Positions 45,182 to 54,487 of a stretch of DNA of 64,000 bases are shown here, one piece after another. The stretch is from assembly GCF_025527015.1 (NCBI RefSeq), contig NZ_JAODIM010000040.1, forward strand, positions 248,001-312,000, given 5' to 3'. A program made the translations under genes and the position numbers. Below the pieces are notes generated by a model. The model was not told the origin of the DNA. It saw only the letters and a list, made by a program, of their open reading frames with translations, and ran no database searches. How positions within the stretch are numbered: the first letter of the stretch is position 1; every line of letters begins with the position of its first letter. This DNA is from Winslowiella arboricola (lineage in GTDB: Bacteria; Pseudomonadota; Gammaproteobacteria; Enterobacterales; Enterobacteriaceae).

Positions 45182-46009
45182 TTATTCCACGCTATAACGG
45201 CTCAGACTTTCCCGACTCTGGCGGCCAATATCCCAGAGATCCTGTTCCCAGCAGCGCGGGCTGAGCCATTCCGGTGACCAGACGCCATCATAGCCGGTGG
45301 CTTTCACCGCCTCGACCCAGCGTGGAATATCCACATCGCCTTCGCCCGGCGCATAGTTACGCTGAACCCACTCGTCCCAGGCTTCACCCGCCTTCGCTGC
45401 GCGCCCGTCACAGAAATGGACGCCATAAATCAGCTGTTTATCCATCGCCGCCACTTCAGCTGGCTGGGTGTTGCCACCGGCATGCAGATGCCAGAAATCG
45501 ATCACCAGCCCGACATTGTCTTTACCGCTCTGCGCAATAATCTCCAGCGCCTGGCTCAGGGAGTTAAAAGCGGTAAATGCGACCACTTCAATCTGGAATT
45601 TAATGCCCATCGGCTTACCGATATCGGCAATTGCGGAGATATTCTCCAGCAGGATACGCTGTCGTTCTGATTCAGAGAGATGATCAAGTTCAGTCAGCGC
45701 CATAATCTGCACCACCGGACATCCCAGCTCCACGGCCGCACGGCAGATTTTTTCTGCTTCCTGCAGCATCGCTGCACGCTCGTCAGGCTGGTGACGACCA
45801 ATGCGCTTCAGGGCGTTGATACAGGTGATCTCGATCTGGTATTGCGCCATTAACTGGCGATAAGCGGCGAAACTGCCGCCATTATCCAGATAACGAAACA
45901 GATGCTCAGGCAGCAGTTCCAGCCCGCTAAAATCAGCATCACGGGCGATACGTAACTGAGTGACAGCGTTGCTGTACCACACTGAGACGCCGTGCAATGA
46001 CAACTTCAT
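45182..46009 (-). CDS. sugar phosphate isomerase/epimerase (AP endonuclease 2-type TIM barrel)
   Basis: A 275-residue xylose-isomerase-like TIM barrel. Metal ligands can be seen in FQIEVVAF (Glu), VIDFWHLHAGG (Asp and His), GVHFCDG (His) and VWSPEWLS (Glu). Relatives include IolE/IolI-type dehydratases and epimerases of inositol and keto-sugar catabolism. The ATG at 46009 follows AAGGAG; the frame is open upstream to 46075. It is the second gene of a LacI-isomerase operon next to the gluconate-type dehydrogenase, so a sugar-acid or inositol-like substrate is likely. Confidence 0.87.
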   Translation of the reverse strand: MKLSLHGVSVWYSNAVTQLRIARDADFSGLELLPEHLFRYLDNGGSFAAYRQLMAQYQIEITCINALKRIGRHQPDERAAMLQEAEKICRAAVELGCPVVQIMALTELDHLSESERQRILLENISAIADIGKPMGIKFQIEVVAFTAFNSLSQALEIIAQSGKDNVGLVIDFWHLHAGGNTQPAEVAAMDKQLIYGVHFCDGRAAKAGEAWDEWVQRNYAPGEGDVDIPRWVEAVKATGYDGVWSPEWLSPRCWEQDLWDIGRQSRESLSRYSVE

Positions 46010-46026
46010 CTCTACTCCTTGCCGGT

Positions 46027-47046
46027 TTATGTTTTCAGATGAGAGCGCCTGACGCGCAGTTCCCCCTGTCGCCACTCGCCCTCTTCGCTGGCTTCACCAT
46101 CAATCAGACGGTTAAGCGCTTCATGAATAAGCCTGCCCGTGCCCTGACTGTAACTGGTCAGTTGCCAGTCTGGCGCGCTGGCTTCGTCAATATCATCAAA
46201 ACCGACGATGGCAACCGCGTTTTGCTGCCCGACGGTGCGCAGCGCGCCCATCGCGCCCAGCGCCAGAATATCGTTCTCGCAGAACATCGCATCGACGCGT
46301 TCAGAAGCTGCTGTAGCGCGCAAATAATCCGCCATCGTCTGATGCGCCCGCTGACGATCATAATGTCCGGCGATTAACTCAGTATCGAGCTGTTTGCCTG
46401 CCGCCAGCAGGGCATCGCGATATCCGTCCATGCGCAGCAGGTGACTGGAAGGCGTATCTGGCCCTTTCATATAACCAAAGCGCTGATAGCCCTGCTCCAG
46501 CAGCAACCTGGCGATCTGTTGTCCGGCCTGGTAGCCATCGACATTGACCATATCGAGATCCTGACCATCGGTGTTACGTCCCACCTGCACCAGCGGAATA
46601 TGGTGCATATCATGGGCAATCGTAATCAGCTCATCGGTCAGGATGGTGCCCAAAAACAGGATGCCATCCACCTGCAACTGATCGGCCATCGCCATTATCG
46701 ACTGATAATGTTTGCCTTCGGTGATATTCAGCAGCAGCGCCATATAACCGCGTAGCTGGAGCTGCTTTGACACCTCATCAAGCAATAACATTGCATGCGG
46801 GTTTTGCAGCTGATCGATAGCCACGCCGACAATATGGGTGCGCTTTTGCGAAAGGCTGCGCGCCAGCAGATTCGGGCGATAACCTAAACGCTTCGCCGCC
46901 GCCAGCACCTCTACCCGCGCGCTATCGGATATCGATGCGCCAGCGGTAAAGGCGCGCGACACTGTCCATTTCGAGACGCCAGCCAGCCGCGCCACATCAG
47001 TGGCCGTCGCTTTTTTATGCGGTATTGCGTCGGATTTCTTCGTCAT
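46027..47046 (-). CDS. LacI-family transcriptional regulator
   Basis: A 339-residue repressor. The LacI helix-turn-helix is at about 14-33 (ATATDVARLAGVSKWTVSRAF) with the hinge helix PNLLARSL, followed by a periplasmic-binding-protein-type effector domain. It is 17 bp upstream of the isomerase gene and probably controls itself and that gene through the two 16-bp sites at 47184-47222. The effector is most likely a sugar or sugar acid. Confidence 0.92.
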   Translation of the reverse strand: MTKKSDAIPHKKATATDVARLAGVSKWTVSRAFTAGASISDSARVEVLAAAKRLGYRPNLLARSLSQKRTHIVGVAIDQLQNPHAMLLLDEVSKQLQLRGYMALLLNITEGKHYQSIMAMADQLQVDGILFLGTILTDELITIAHDMHHIPLVQVGRNTDGQDLDMVNVDGYQAGQQIARLLLEQGYQRFGYMKGPDTPSSHLLRMDGYRDALLAAGKQLDTELIAGHYDRQRAHQTMADYLRATAASERVDAMFCENDILALGAMGALRTVGQQNAVAIVGFDDIDEASAPDWQLTSYSQGTGRLIHEALNRLIDGEASEEGEWRQGELRVRRSHLKT

Positions 47047-47183
47047 ATGCCCTGCGTTCTGCTTTATCTTTCAGACATTGAACGCGAAACGCAGCGGAAA
47101 AACTACTTCCGACATCAACCTTCATCATATTCAAACGCAGGTTAATACCTTTACCTGCCTTCATGTTGCGATTATGTTGCTGC

Positions 47184-47222
47184 TTGCACCCGATTGCAAA
47201 CAATTTATGCAACCGGGTGCAA
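47184..47222. promoter_or_regulatory. two LacI-type operators upstream of the LacI gene
   Basis: TTGCACCCGATTGCAA (47184-47199) and ATGCAACCGGGTGCAA (47207-47222) are 16-bp palindromes with TTGCA/TGCAA ends, 23 bp centre to centre, about 140-175 bp before the LacI start. LacI-family operators have this form, so autoregulation is likely. Confidence 0.6.
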
Positions 47223-47240
47223 AATTAAACCAGACAGTTA

Positions 47241-47303
47241 CGGGCGGCGAAAACGCCGCCCCTACAGGCGATTTGTTGTCGGGGCGGCGTTCCCGCCGCC
47301 CGA
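47241..47303. repeat. facing pair of family A palindromes
   Basis: CGGGCGGCGAAAACGCCGCC then CCTACA (47241-47266) faces GGGGCGGCGTTCCCGCCGCC (47281-47300). The pair lies between the FAD oxidoreductase stop and the LacI promoter region. Confidence 0.85.
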
Positions 47304-47321
47304 ACTAATGACGATGCAGAT

Positions 47322-48650
47322 CTATAACCAGTGCTGCGCCTTAATCGCTTCGCCATCGCTGAAGCGGCTAAAGCGGAAAGCCCTGGCATCAACGGATGTC
47401 GTGCTGCTGGTCACCAGATCCGCCATAAGCTGGCCCGCGCCTGGCGCAATACCAAACCCATGGCCGGAGAAACCGGTGGCCAGGAACAGACCAGGATGCG
47501 AATCGATAGCGGAAATCACCGGGATCGCATCCGGCATGGTATCGATTAGGCCTCCCCAGCTCTGCTCAATCGCTACCGATGCCAGACCCGGCAGGGTATC
47601 CACCAGATTCTGCCGGATCGCGCGGACCACCCGGGCTTCCGGGTGTGGATCGAGCACGCGAATACGTTCATACAGCGAGATTTTATCCGGCTCACCGGCA
47701 CGCCAGCGCGTCAGCTCTTCCCAGAAGCGACTGCCCAAACGCAGATTGATACTCTGGCGCTCTTCCCGGTAAGCGGGCATATACAAGCGGCTAAAACGCA
47801 CGCTGTCCGGCGTCAGATCGGTAATACTGGTGGCGGAACTGGCAACGGTCAGCCCCTGATCGCGGCGTTTACGTATCGCCACTTTGCCGAAGCTGACGCA
47901 GATCCCCGGATCGTAATCGGTCGGGCTGGTGCGAAATACCGCACTCAGTACTTTTAATTGTGGCAGCGTCAGACCGCAACCCTGCATCAGCAGACGCGAC
48001 CAGGCGCCACCGGCTACCACCACCGCACGACAGCGGATGATCCCACGTTCCGTCACCACTTCACTGACCTGCCCCGCCGCCTGTTCGATACTGCGTACTG
48101 CACAGTGCTGTTGCAGATTTAACCCCAGATCTTTCGCCGCCATCACCATCGCCGGAGCCGCTTTTTGCGGTTCTGCACGCCCATCCAGTGCGGTAAACAG
48201 CGCGCCGTTAAACGCCCCCTGCAGATCGGGAAAACGCGCATGCAGCTGATCGCTATCCAGTAACTCGCTATGAATATCGTGCTGCCGCGCCTCTTCACGC
48301 CACTGCTGATGACGCTGCCACTGCTTCTCGCTGCGCGCGGCATAGGCAATACCGGTCACACTAAAGCCGGTTTCGCGCCCCAGCCGCTGGTTCATCCCTT
48401 CCCACAGCTGCATACTGAGATTGATCAGCGGCAACTCACGCAGATCGCGCCCGGTACGGCGACACCAGCCCCAGTTGCGACTCGACTGCTCGGCGGCCAC
48501 CAGCCCTTTCTCCAGCAGCACCGTCGGCACCCCGCGTGATACCAGCGACAGCGCAGTTGCCACGCCGATAATCCCACCGCCAATCACCACCACCTCGGTT
48601 TCTTTGGGAAACTCCGCTGACGAGGTGACTAAATCCACATTTGGTCCCAT
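47322..48650 (-). CDS. FAD-dependent amine/amino-acid oxidoreductase 1 (DAO family)
   Basis: A 442-residue D-amino-acid-oxidase-family flavoprotein. GGGIIG at residues 24-29 binds FAD ADP; SSRNWGWCRRTGRDLRELPL and the C-terminal ATGFSGHGFGIAPGAGQLMADL close the flavin site. It is a paralogue of the protein at 52251-53582; together they flank a peptide-type importer. Such enzymes oxidise secondary amines, N-substituted amino acids or opine-like compounds. It is the last gene of the SBP-permease operon, 24 bp after the DppC-like permease. Confidence 0.88.
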   Translation of the reverse strand: MGPNVDLVTSSAEFPKETEVVVIGGGIIGVATALSLVSRGVPTVLLEKGLVAAEQSSRNWGWCRRTGRDLRELPLINLSMQLWEGMNQRLGRETGFSVTGIAYAARSEKQWQRHQQWREEARQHDIHSELLDSDQLHARFPDLQGAFNGALFTALDGRAEPQKAAPAMVMAAKDLGLNLQQHCAVRSIEQAAGQVSEVVTERGIIRCRAVVVAGGAWSRLLMQGCGLTLPQLKVLSAVFRTSPTDYDPGICVSFGKVAIRKRRDQGLTVASSATSITDLTPDSVRFSRLYMPAYREERQSINLRLGSRFWEELTRWRAGEPDKISLYERIRVLDPHPEARVVRAIRQNLVDTLPGLASVAIEQSWGGLIDTMPDAIPVISAIDSHPGLFLATGFSGHGFGIAPGAGQLMADLVTSSTTSVDARAFRFSRFSDGEAIKAQHWL

Positions 48651-48674
48651 ATCTACCTCAGTAATTATTGCCAG

Positions 48675-49556
48675 TTACTCGCTGCGACTATCCAGTGCAT
48701 CACGCAGACCATCACCGATACAGTTAAAACAGGTTACCGCGAGGGTAATCGCCAGTCCCGGCGCCAGCGCCAGCCAGGGCGCGCGCACCAGATATTGCTG
48801 CGCGCCATTCAGCATATTGCCCCAGCTGGGCAACGGCGGCTGAATGCCATAACCGAGAAAGCTGATATAGGCCTCCAGCAGGATGGCACGCGCCACGGTC
48901 AGGGTTGCCGCGACAATAATCGGCCCGACCACATTTGGCAGCAGCTCACGAAACATAATCCAGCGCCCCGACAGCCCCAGCATTTTTGCCGCCAGAATAA
49001 ATTCGCGCTCGCGCAGAGAGCGCACTTCGGTCTCGACAATTCGCGCCACTTCCATCCAGCTGGTCACCGCGATGATCACCGTAATCATCATCGGGCTGGG
49101 TTTAAGAAACGCCGCCAGCGCCAGCAGCAGAAACACGCTGGGAAACGACAGAAACGCATCGACAATACGCATTAATACGCTACCAGGCCGTCCACCGTAA
49201 TAGCCGGCGATAATGCCGATTACCGCGCCAAAGGCGATACTTAGCAGCATCGAAAAGAAGCCCACCAGCAGTGAAATGCGCCCGGCCATCAGCAGACGCG
49301 CCAGCGTATCGCGCCCTAACGGATCGCTGCCGAGGAGATGCCAGCCGGTCAGCGGCGGGGCAAAACGGTTACGCAAATCAATATGCAGATCGTCAAACGG
49401 CAGCAGCAGCGGGCCAAAGGCACAGGCCAGCTCCATCAGGATAATCAGAACCAGACCCGCGCAGGCCATACGATGACGCAGGAAACGGCGCAGCGTGCGG
49501 TTCTGCCACCAGCGCGCCGCGCCTGCGGGCGGGGCCAAAACGCCAGATACAACCAT
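48675..49556 (-). CDS. DppC-like ABC transporter permease
   Basis: A 293-residue permease of the oligopeptide/opine/nickel group. The N-terminal OppC_N segment (LRRFLRHRMACAGLVLIILMEL) is followed by LLGSDPLGRDTLARLLMAGRISLLVG, the conserved periplasmic entry, and the EAA loop REREFILAAKMLGLSGRWIMFRELLPN. It pairs with the DppB-like permease 10 bp upstream. Confidence 0.93.
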   Translation of the reverse strand: MVVSGVLAPPAGAARWWQNRTLRRFLRHRMACAGLVLIILMELACAFGPLLLPFDDLHIDLRNRFAPPLTGWHLLGSDPLGRDTLARLLMAGRISLLVGFFSMLLSIAFGAVIGIIAGYYGGRPGSVLMRIVDAFLSFPSVFLLLALAAFLKPSPMMITVIIAVTSWMEVARIVETEVRSLREREFILAAKMLGLSGRWIMFRELLPNVVGPIIVAATLTVARAILLEAYISFLGYGIQPPLPSWGNMLNGAQQYLVRAPWLALAPGLAITLAVTCFNCIGDGLRDALDSRSE

Positions 49557-49566
49557 AGTCAGCTCC

Positions 49567-50517
49567 TTAAGCGGGACGGATACGCGGATCGACCAGCGCA
49601 GTAATAATGTCAGCCGCCAGATTGCCCAGCAGCACCAAAATCGCCGAGAACATCAGCAACCCCATCACCACCGGATAGTCACTGTAGCCAAGGCTGTCGA
49701 GGAACAGGCGCCCCATGCCGGGCCAGGTAAAGACGGTTTCCGCCACCAGCGCGCCGCCAAGGATCGTCGGCAGCTGCATACCGGCCAGCGCAATCATCGG
49801 CAGCATCGCGTTGCCGACCACATGGCGCAGTAAGACCCGGCGCGGCGCCAGCCCCTTGGCGCGCGCGGTTTTAACAAAGTCCTGATTGATGGTCTCCAGC
49901 GTGGCGCTGCGCATATAGCGGCTCCATACCGCGACATCGACAAAGGTCAGCACCATCACCGGCAGCACCAGATGGTGCAGCACATCCAGCACCGAGCCGT
50001 CGCCCATGGTGTACATATTGCCTGCCGGGAACCATTGCAGTTTCAGAGCAAACAAGTAGATCGCCACCAGCCCGAACCAGAAAGTGGGAATCGACAATGC
50101 AATCATCGAGGCCATAGTCGCCACCTCATCAAACAGGCTGTAGCGTTTGACCGCGCTTTTAACCCCCACCCAGGCGCCAATACCGATCGCCAGAATGGTT
50201 GAGGTCACCATCAGCAGCAGGGTGGCGGGCAAATGGGAAAAGATCACCGCCAGCACTGGCTGACCATCGCGATAAGATCGTCCCCAGTCGCCGCGCAACA
50301 GATGGGTCAGCCAGTCAAAATATTGTACCGGCAGCGGCCGGTTCAGCCCCATTTGCTCCGCCAGACGATCCAGCGCCTGCTGACTCATGCCAGGCGTCAG
50401 GGCGTATTGCGACAGCGGGCCGCCAGGGGCCAGTGTCAGCGCCGCAAAGCCAATCAGCGACACCAGAAACAGCAGCACCACACTCTGGCCTGCACGTCGT
50501 AGCAGAAAGTTCAGCAT
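49567..50517 (-). CDS. DppB-like ABC transporter permease
   Basis: A 316-residue permease of the same importer. MLNFLLRRAGQSVVLLFLVSLIGFAALTLAPG is the conserved first helix, GDWGRSYRDGQPV the periplasmic motif and DFVKTARAKGLAPRRVLLRHVVGNA the EAA loop. It starts 21 bp after the substrate-binding protein gene and forms the channel with the DppC-like subunit. Confidence 0.93.
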   Translation of the reverse strand: MLNFLLRRAGQSVVLLFLVSLIGFAALTLAPGGPLSQYALTPGMSQQALDRLAEQMGLNRPLPVQYFDWLTHLLRGDWGRSYRDGQPVLAVIFSHLPATLLLMVTSTILAIGIGAWVGVKSAVKRYSLFDEVATMASMIALSIPTFWFGLVAIYLFALKLQWFPAGNMYTMGDGSVLDVLHHLVLPVMVLTFVDVAVWSRYMRSATLETINQDFVKTARAKGLAPRRVLLRHVVGNAMLPMIALAGMQLPTILGGALVAETVFTWPGMGRLFLDSLGYSDYPVVMGLLMFSAILVLLGNLAADIITALVDPRIRPA

Positions 50518-50538
50518 ATAAGTCCTCTCCTGCAGCGG

Positions 50539-52203
50539 TTACGCCCAATACCAGGTTCCCACATTCCAGCTGTCGATACGCACATTGACGTTCGGAATCA
50601 CATTGCTGGCGCCCTGCTTATGCCCACGTACATTGGCAAACGGGAACAGCGGCAGGAACGGCATATCCTGACGCACGATCTCCTGAATTTTCAGATACAC
50701 CGCTTTGCGTTCCTCCGGGACAAACAGCTTGCTGCCCTGCGTCAGCAGATCGTCAACCTGCTGGCTCTGATACTGGAAAGTATTCTGCCCCGCGCCGCCT
50801 TTCGCCGGAATTGAACTGGAGCGCAGATAGTCGGAGGTATCAGGATCGGCGCCGGTAAGGAAACTCATGCCGACAATCACGCTGTCGAATTTCGACATCA
50901 TCCAGTATTCGCCCCACATCACCGCCGGTGGCAGGTTGGCGATTTTCATCTCCATACCAATTTCCTGGAAGGTCTGCTGCAGGAACTGCTGCGTCTGTTC
51001 ACGCAGATGGTTGCCCGCGGTAGTGGAGTTGGTAAACGCTAAACGCACGCCATTTTTCTGGCGGATACCATCGGAACCCGGTTTCCAGCCCGCCTGATCC
51101 AGCAGCGCCCTGGCTTTATCGAGGTTAAATTCATGTTTTGGCAGCGCCGGATTGTAGTAATAAGAGCCGAGCGGCATATAGGTTTCGGTGGGTTTCGGCA
51201 GACCGTAATAGAGTGAGTCGATAATCGTCTGTTTATCGATGGCGTAGTAGATCGCCTGGCGCACCGCCAGCTCCTGAAACTGCGGACGGCCAAGGTTAAA
51301 GGCAAAGTTTTCAATAGTGGCGCTGGAGGAAACATCCACCTGTTTACCAGGCAGTTTTTTCGCCTCGTCGTAGTGATCGGCGGAAATCCACTGTAAGCCC
51401 ACCACATCAATATCGCCGGAAGCGAACTGGGTATACATCACATTGAGATCGGGAATGTATTTATACACCACGCGGTCGAGATACGGGCCTGACTTAAAGT
51501 AGTCGGTGTTGGCCGCCAGTTCGATATGATCGCCCGGTACCCGCTGCACCCATTTAAATGGCCCGGTGCCGATCGGCGCATTATTAAATGGCGCGCTGTT
51601 TTTATCTTTTACCGCGCCGAGAATATGCTGCGGCACAATAAAGGTCGACGCCAGAATCGCCGGATAGGGCGCGAAAGGTTTCTCCATTCGCCAGCTGATT
51701 TCCGTTGGTGAAATCACTTTAATATCGCGCACCAGGTCATGACCGGTTTTACGCCAGCTGCGGAAATCAGGATCCACCAGCATTTCAAGGGTGAACTTCA
51801 CATCTTCGGCGGTAAAAGGCTGGCCGTCATGCCACTTCACCTTGTCGCGCAGCTTGATATGGAACTGTAAACCATCTGCGGAGATGCCGCCGTTCTCCAC
51901 CGTCGGTACCTCCAGCGCCAGCGAAGGGATAAACACCCCTTTGTCATCAATGGCAAACAGCGGGTCGAACACGCTGAAGTGAATCCCTTCATCCACTTCA
52001 ATATGCGGCATATGCGGGTTAAATACCGTTGGCTCCTGAGAAAAGCCGATCACCATCTGACCTTTGCGCTGCGGCGTCACTGCCGCCTGCGCCATACCGA
52101 TACCAAACAGATTGGGCAGCGCCAGCGAGGCGGCGCCCGCCGCCATATACACCAGCGCCTGGCGCCGGGAGAGATGCAGCCTGTCGTTAAACTTGTTGGT
52201 CAT
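50539..52203 (-). CDS. family 5 ABC substrate-binding protein with twin-arginine signal
   Basis: A 554-residue SBP_bac_5 protein. The signal has SRRQALVY at residues 12-19 and ends AQA at 38-40, so export by the Tat route is likely, which is uncommon for this family. The mature part has the family core KGQMVIGFSQEPTVFNPHMP, LRDKVKWHDGQPFTAEDVKFTLE and FTNSTTAGNHLREQTQQFLQQTF. Ligands of family 5 range from peptides to opines and glucosides; the flanking flavin oxidases suggest an N-substituted amino acid or opine-like amine rather than a simple peptide. Confidence 0.92.
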   Translation of the reverse strand: MTNKFNDRLHLSRRQALVYMAAGAASLALPNLFGIGMAQAAVTPQRKGQMVIGFSQEPTVFNPHMPHIEVDEGIHFSVFDPLFAIDDKGVFIPSLALEVPTVENGGISADGLQFHIKLRDKVKWHDGQPFTAEDVKFTLEMLVDPDFRSWRKTGHDLVRDIKVISPTEISWRMEKPFAPYPAILASTFIVPQHILGAVKDKNSAPFNNAPIGTGPFKWVQRVPGDHIELAANTDYFKSGPYLDRVVYKYIPDLNVMYTQFASGDIDVVGLQWISADHYDEAKKLPGKQVDVSSSATIENFAFNLGRPQFQELAVRQAIYYAIDKQTIIDSLYYGLPKPTETYMPLGSYYYNPALPKHEFNLDKARALLDQAGWKPGSDGIRQKNGVRLAFTNSTTAGNHLREQTQQFLQQTFQEIGMEMKIANLPPAVMWGEYWMMSKFDSVIVGMSFLTGADPDTSDYLRSSSIPAKGGAGQNTFQYQSQQVDDLLTQGSKLFVPEERKAVYLKIQEIVRQDMPFLPLFPFANVRGHKQGASNVIPNVNVRIDSWNVGTWYWA

Positions 52204-52250
52204 CTGGATTCCTCTGGTTAGGTTTAACTGCCTTTCAGCGCACAGCGCAG

Positions 52251-53582
52251 TCAGACACCGCTGAGAATGTCTATTTTTGAGCCATCAGAAAAACGGGAAA
52301 AACGGAATGCATGGGGGTCAACCACTGGCGTACGTCCCAGCACCAGATCCGCCATCAGGCGTCCTGCCGCCGGGCCAATACCAAAACCATGGCCGGAAAA
52401 ACCGGTGGCGATAAAGAAGCCAGGCTGGCTGTCGACCGCCGATATCACCGGCACCGCATCCGGCACCACATCGATACAGCCCGCCCAGTACTGAGCGATT
52501 CTGGCTTGACGAAATAGCGGGAAATAGTGCTGCAGCTTATTCAGCGCGCCGTCGGCCATCGAATATGACGGCAGCGGATCCAGCACCCGGCAATACTCAA
52601 ATGGCGACGCCTGATCCATACGCCAGTTGCGACTGAGACGCGCTTCATCAAAGAATCGGCCGCCAAGCCGCAGGCGCAACGCGCGCCACTCACTGCGCAG
52701 CGCCGGGAAAAAATGAGTGGCATAACGGAAAGAGTCAGGAACGATATCGGCGATATTGGCATGGCCATTCGCCACGGTATACCCACCGTCCTGACGTTTG
52801 CGAATGGCGAAATCATGGCACCACAGCGCCTCTTCCGGCCCGGCGCTAATTGGCGCGGTACGAATCACTGTGTTCATTACCTTTAACTGCGGCAAGCGGA
52901 TACCATGGCGTGCAGTAAACAGCGACGACCAGGCGCCACCCGCCAGTACTACGCTCTGGCAGGCGATTTCGCCGCGCTCGGTGATCACCGAGGAAACCCT
53001 GCCCGCCTGAGTTTCAATGCCGCGCACCGCGCATTCCGTCAGGATAAAAGCGCCTTTGCGCCGTGCGGCTTCGGCAATCGCCGGCGCCACTTTCTGCGGT
53101 TCAGCGCGCCCATCTTCCGGCGTATACAGTGCGCCCTTAACCGGCAAACTGGCGGCAGGAAATTTTTGTCGGAACTGGCCTGCGTCCAGCATCTGCGAAC
53201 TGACCGGATAATCCCTGACCTGCTCCAGCCACTGCTGATTCTGTTGCAGCTGTTGCTCATCGTGACAGGCAAATACAATCCCCGCCCGGGTGTAGCCGGT
53301 ATCGGCTTCAATGCGGCGATCGAGGTTTTGCCAGATCGACAATGCTTCGGCCATTAACGCCACTTCGCGCGGGTCGCGGCGGGAAATACGCACCCAGCCC
53401 CAGTTGCGGCTCGACTGTTCATGGCCAATCTGGCCCTTTTCACAAAGCGCGACGCGGATGCCCTGCTCCGCCAGTTCCAGTGCGGTCGAGACGCCAATAA
53501 TACCGCCGCCGATCACCACCACATCAACACTTGCAGGTAAATCGTTATCGCCATAAACAGGCACCACACGTGGACCAGGCAT
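52251..53582 (-). CDS. FAD-dependent amine/amino-acid oxidoreductase 2 (DAO family)
   Basis: A 443-residue paralogue of the 47322 enzyme. GGGIIG is at 25-30, and QSSRNWGWVRISRRDPREVALM and GFSGHGFGIGPAAGRLMADLVLG match it block by block. It is the first gene of the importer operon, 47 bp before the binding protein. Two related oxidases around one transporter suggest successive oxidations of one substrate or two related substrates. The MarR gene lies just upstream on the same strand. Confidence 0.88.
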   Translation of the reverse strand: MPGPRVVPVYGDNDLPASVDVVVIGGGIIGVSTALELAEQGIRVALCEKGQIGHEQSSRNWGWVRISRRDPREVALMAEALSIWQNLDRRIEADTGYTRAGIVFACHDEQQLQQNQQWLEQVRDYPVSSQMLDAGQFRQKFPAASLPVKGALYTPEDGRAEPQKVAPAIAEAARRKGAFILTECAVRGIETQAGRVSSVITERGEIACQSVVLAGGAWSSLFTARHGIRLPQLKVMNTVIRTAPISAGPEEALWCHDFAIRKRQDGGYTVANGHANIADIVPDSFRYATHFFPALRSEWRALRLRLGGRFFDEARLSRNWRMDQASPFEYCRVLDPLPSYSMADGALNKLQHYFPLFRQARIAQYWAGCIDVVPDAVPVISAVDSQPGFFIATGFSGHGFGIGPAAGRLMADLVLGRTPVVDPHAFRFSRFSDGSKIDILSGV

Positions 53583-53694
53583 AAGCTGACTCTTCCGAAA
53601 GTTGTATTATTTACCCGGATAATATCGGCTGGCGCGTTATTTATCCGGCAGCAGGTTAATGTGTTAAAAAATAGTTAAATTTCCAGCCATAGCG

Positions 53695-54201
53695 CTAATA
53701 GAGCAAATAATTCATTTTCTGCTCACGATGGCTGTTAAGTATTTTTTTGCAGAGATTAATCATCAGAGATTTATCCTGTTCGGATATCGCATGGAAAAAA
53801 TCACGATCCTGTTTCTGCGCCAGATTAATAACTTTACTGGCCAGCTTGTAACCCTGTTCGGTAAGATATAGCGCCTGCGATCGATTATCATCCGGCGCGA
53901 CTTTTCGCCGCAGCAAACCCTGCAATTCCATTTTATCAATCAGTCTGCCCATCGATGAGCGGTCGCGCATAATCAGATCGGCAATGCTGGAAGGACGAAT
54001 ACCAGGATGGCGAGAGACAATCAGTAAGGTACTGATTTTACCGGTGCCTTTTGCCACATCAAGACCGGATAGTTTTCTGTCGAGATCGCGTGAGACGACG
54101 ATATTAAGGCAACGAACAGAGAAACTTAGCAGCTGTTGCAGCCCGCCTGAATCGGTAAAGCCAGGAGGTTTATTGTCGGCTGCTCTTTCCACTTTTGTCA
54201 T
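53695..54201 (-). CDS. MarR-family transcriptional regulator
   Basis: A 168-residue winged-helix regulator. The recognition region is near 75-105 (IRPSSIADLIMRDRSSMGRLIDKMELQGLLRRK) and the wing near 105-120 (APDDNRSQALYLTEQG). The ATG at 54201 has GAGGTG upstream; the frame is open to 54267 without a ribosome site. It lies between the oxidase/importer operon on its own strand and the divergent ATPase gene, so it could control both. Confidence 0.9.
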   Translation of the reverse strand: MTKVERAADNKPPGFTDSGGLQQLLSFSVRCLNIVVSRDLDRKLSGLDVAKGTGKISTLLIVSRHPGIRPSSIADLIMRDRSSMGRLIDKMELQGLLRRKVAPDDNRSQALYLTEQGYKLASKVINLAQKQDRDFFHAISEQDKSLMINLCKKILNSHREQKMNYLLY

Positions 54202-54389
54202 GGTTTCACCTCGCACAGAATAGAAGTTCTTTGCTTGCTGACTCCCGTTACATTCACAGAAAACCACATTAATGGCTTAATTGTGGCTGCAAATCGATTA
54301 TTAACAGATTAGTGGACAGTCACAACTAGTTTTGCCATACGATTTTGTGATTACATGGTAAACAGCGGGTTAAATTTATGATTTCATTC

Positions 54390-54415
54390 CGCCATAATAA
54401 AACGATCTTATGGCG
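54390..54415. promoter_or_regulatory. inverted repeat upstream of the ATPase gene
   Basis: CGCCATAA and TTATGGCG arms are separated by 10 bp, about 75 bp before the ATPase gene and 190 bp before the MarR gene. Symmetry and place fit a MarR operator, but arm spacing is larger than usual. Confidence 0.35.
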
Positions 54416-54487
54416 CTGGATAAGCGGGTGATAATTTGATTTCCCGGTAACCCTGTATTTCTTCTGTCACCATCAGGATAGAGGCAA

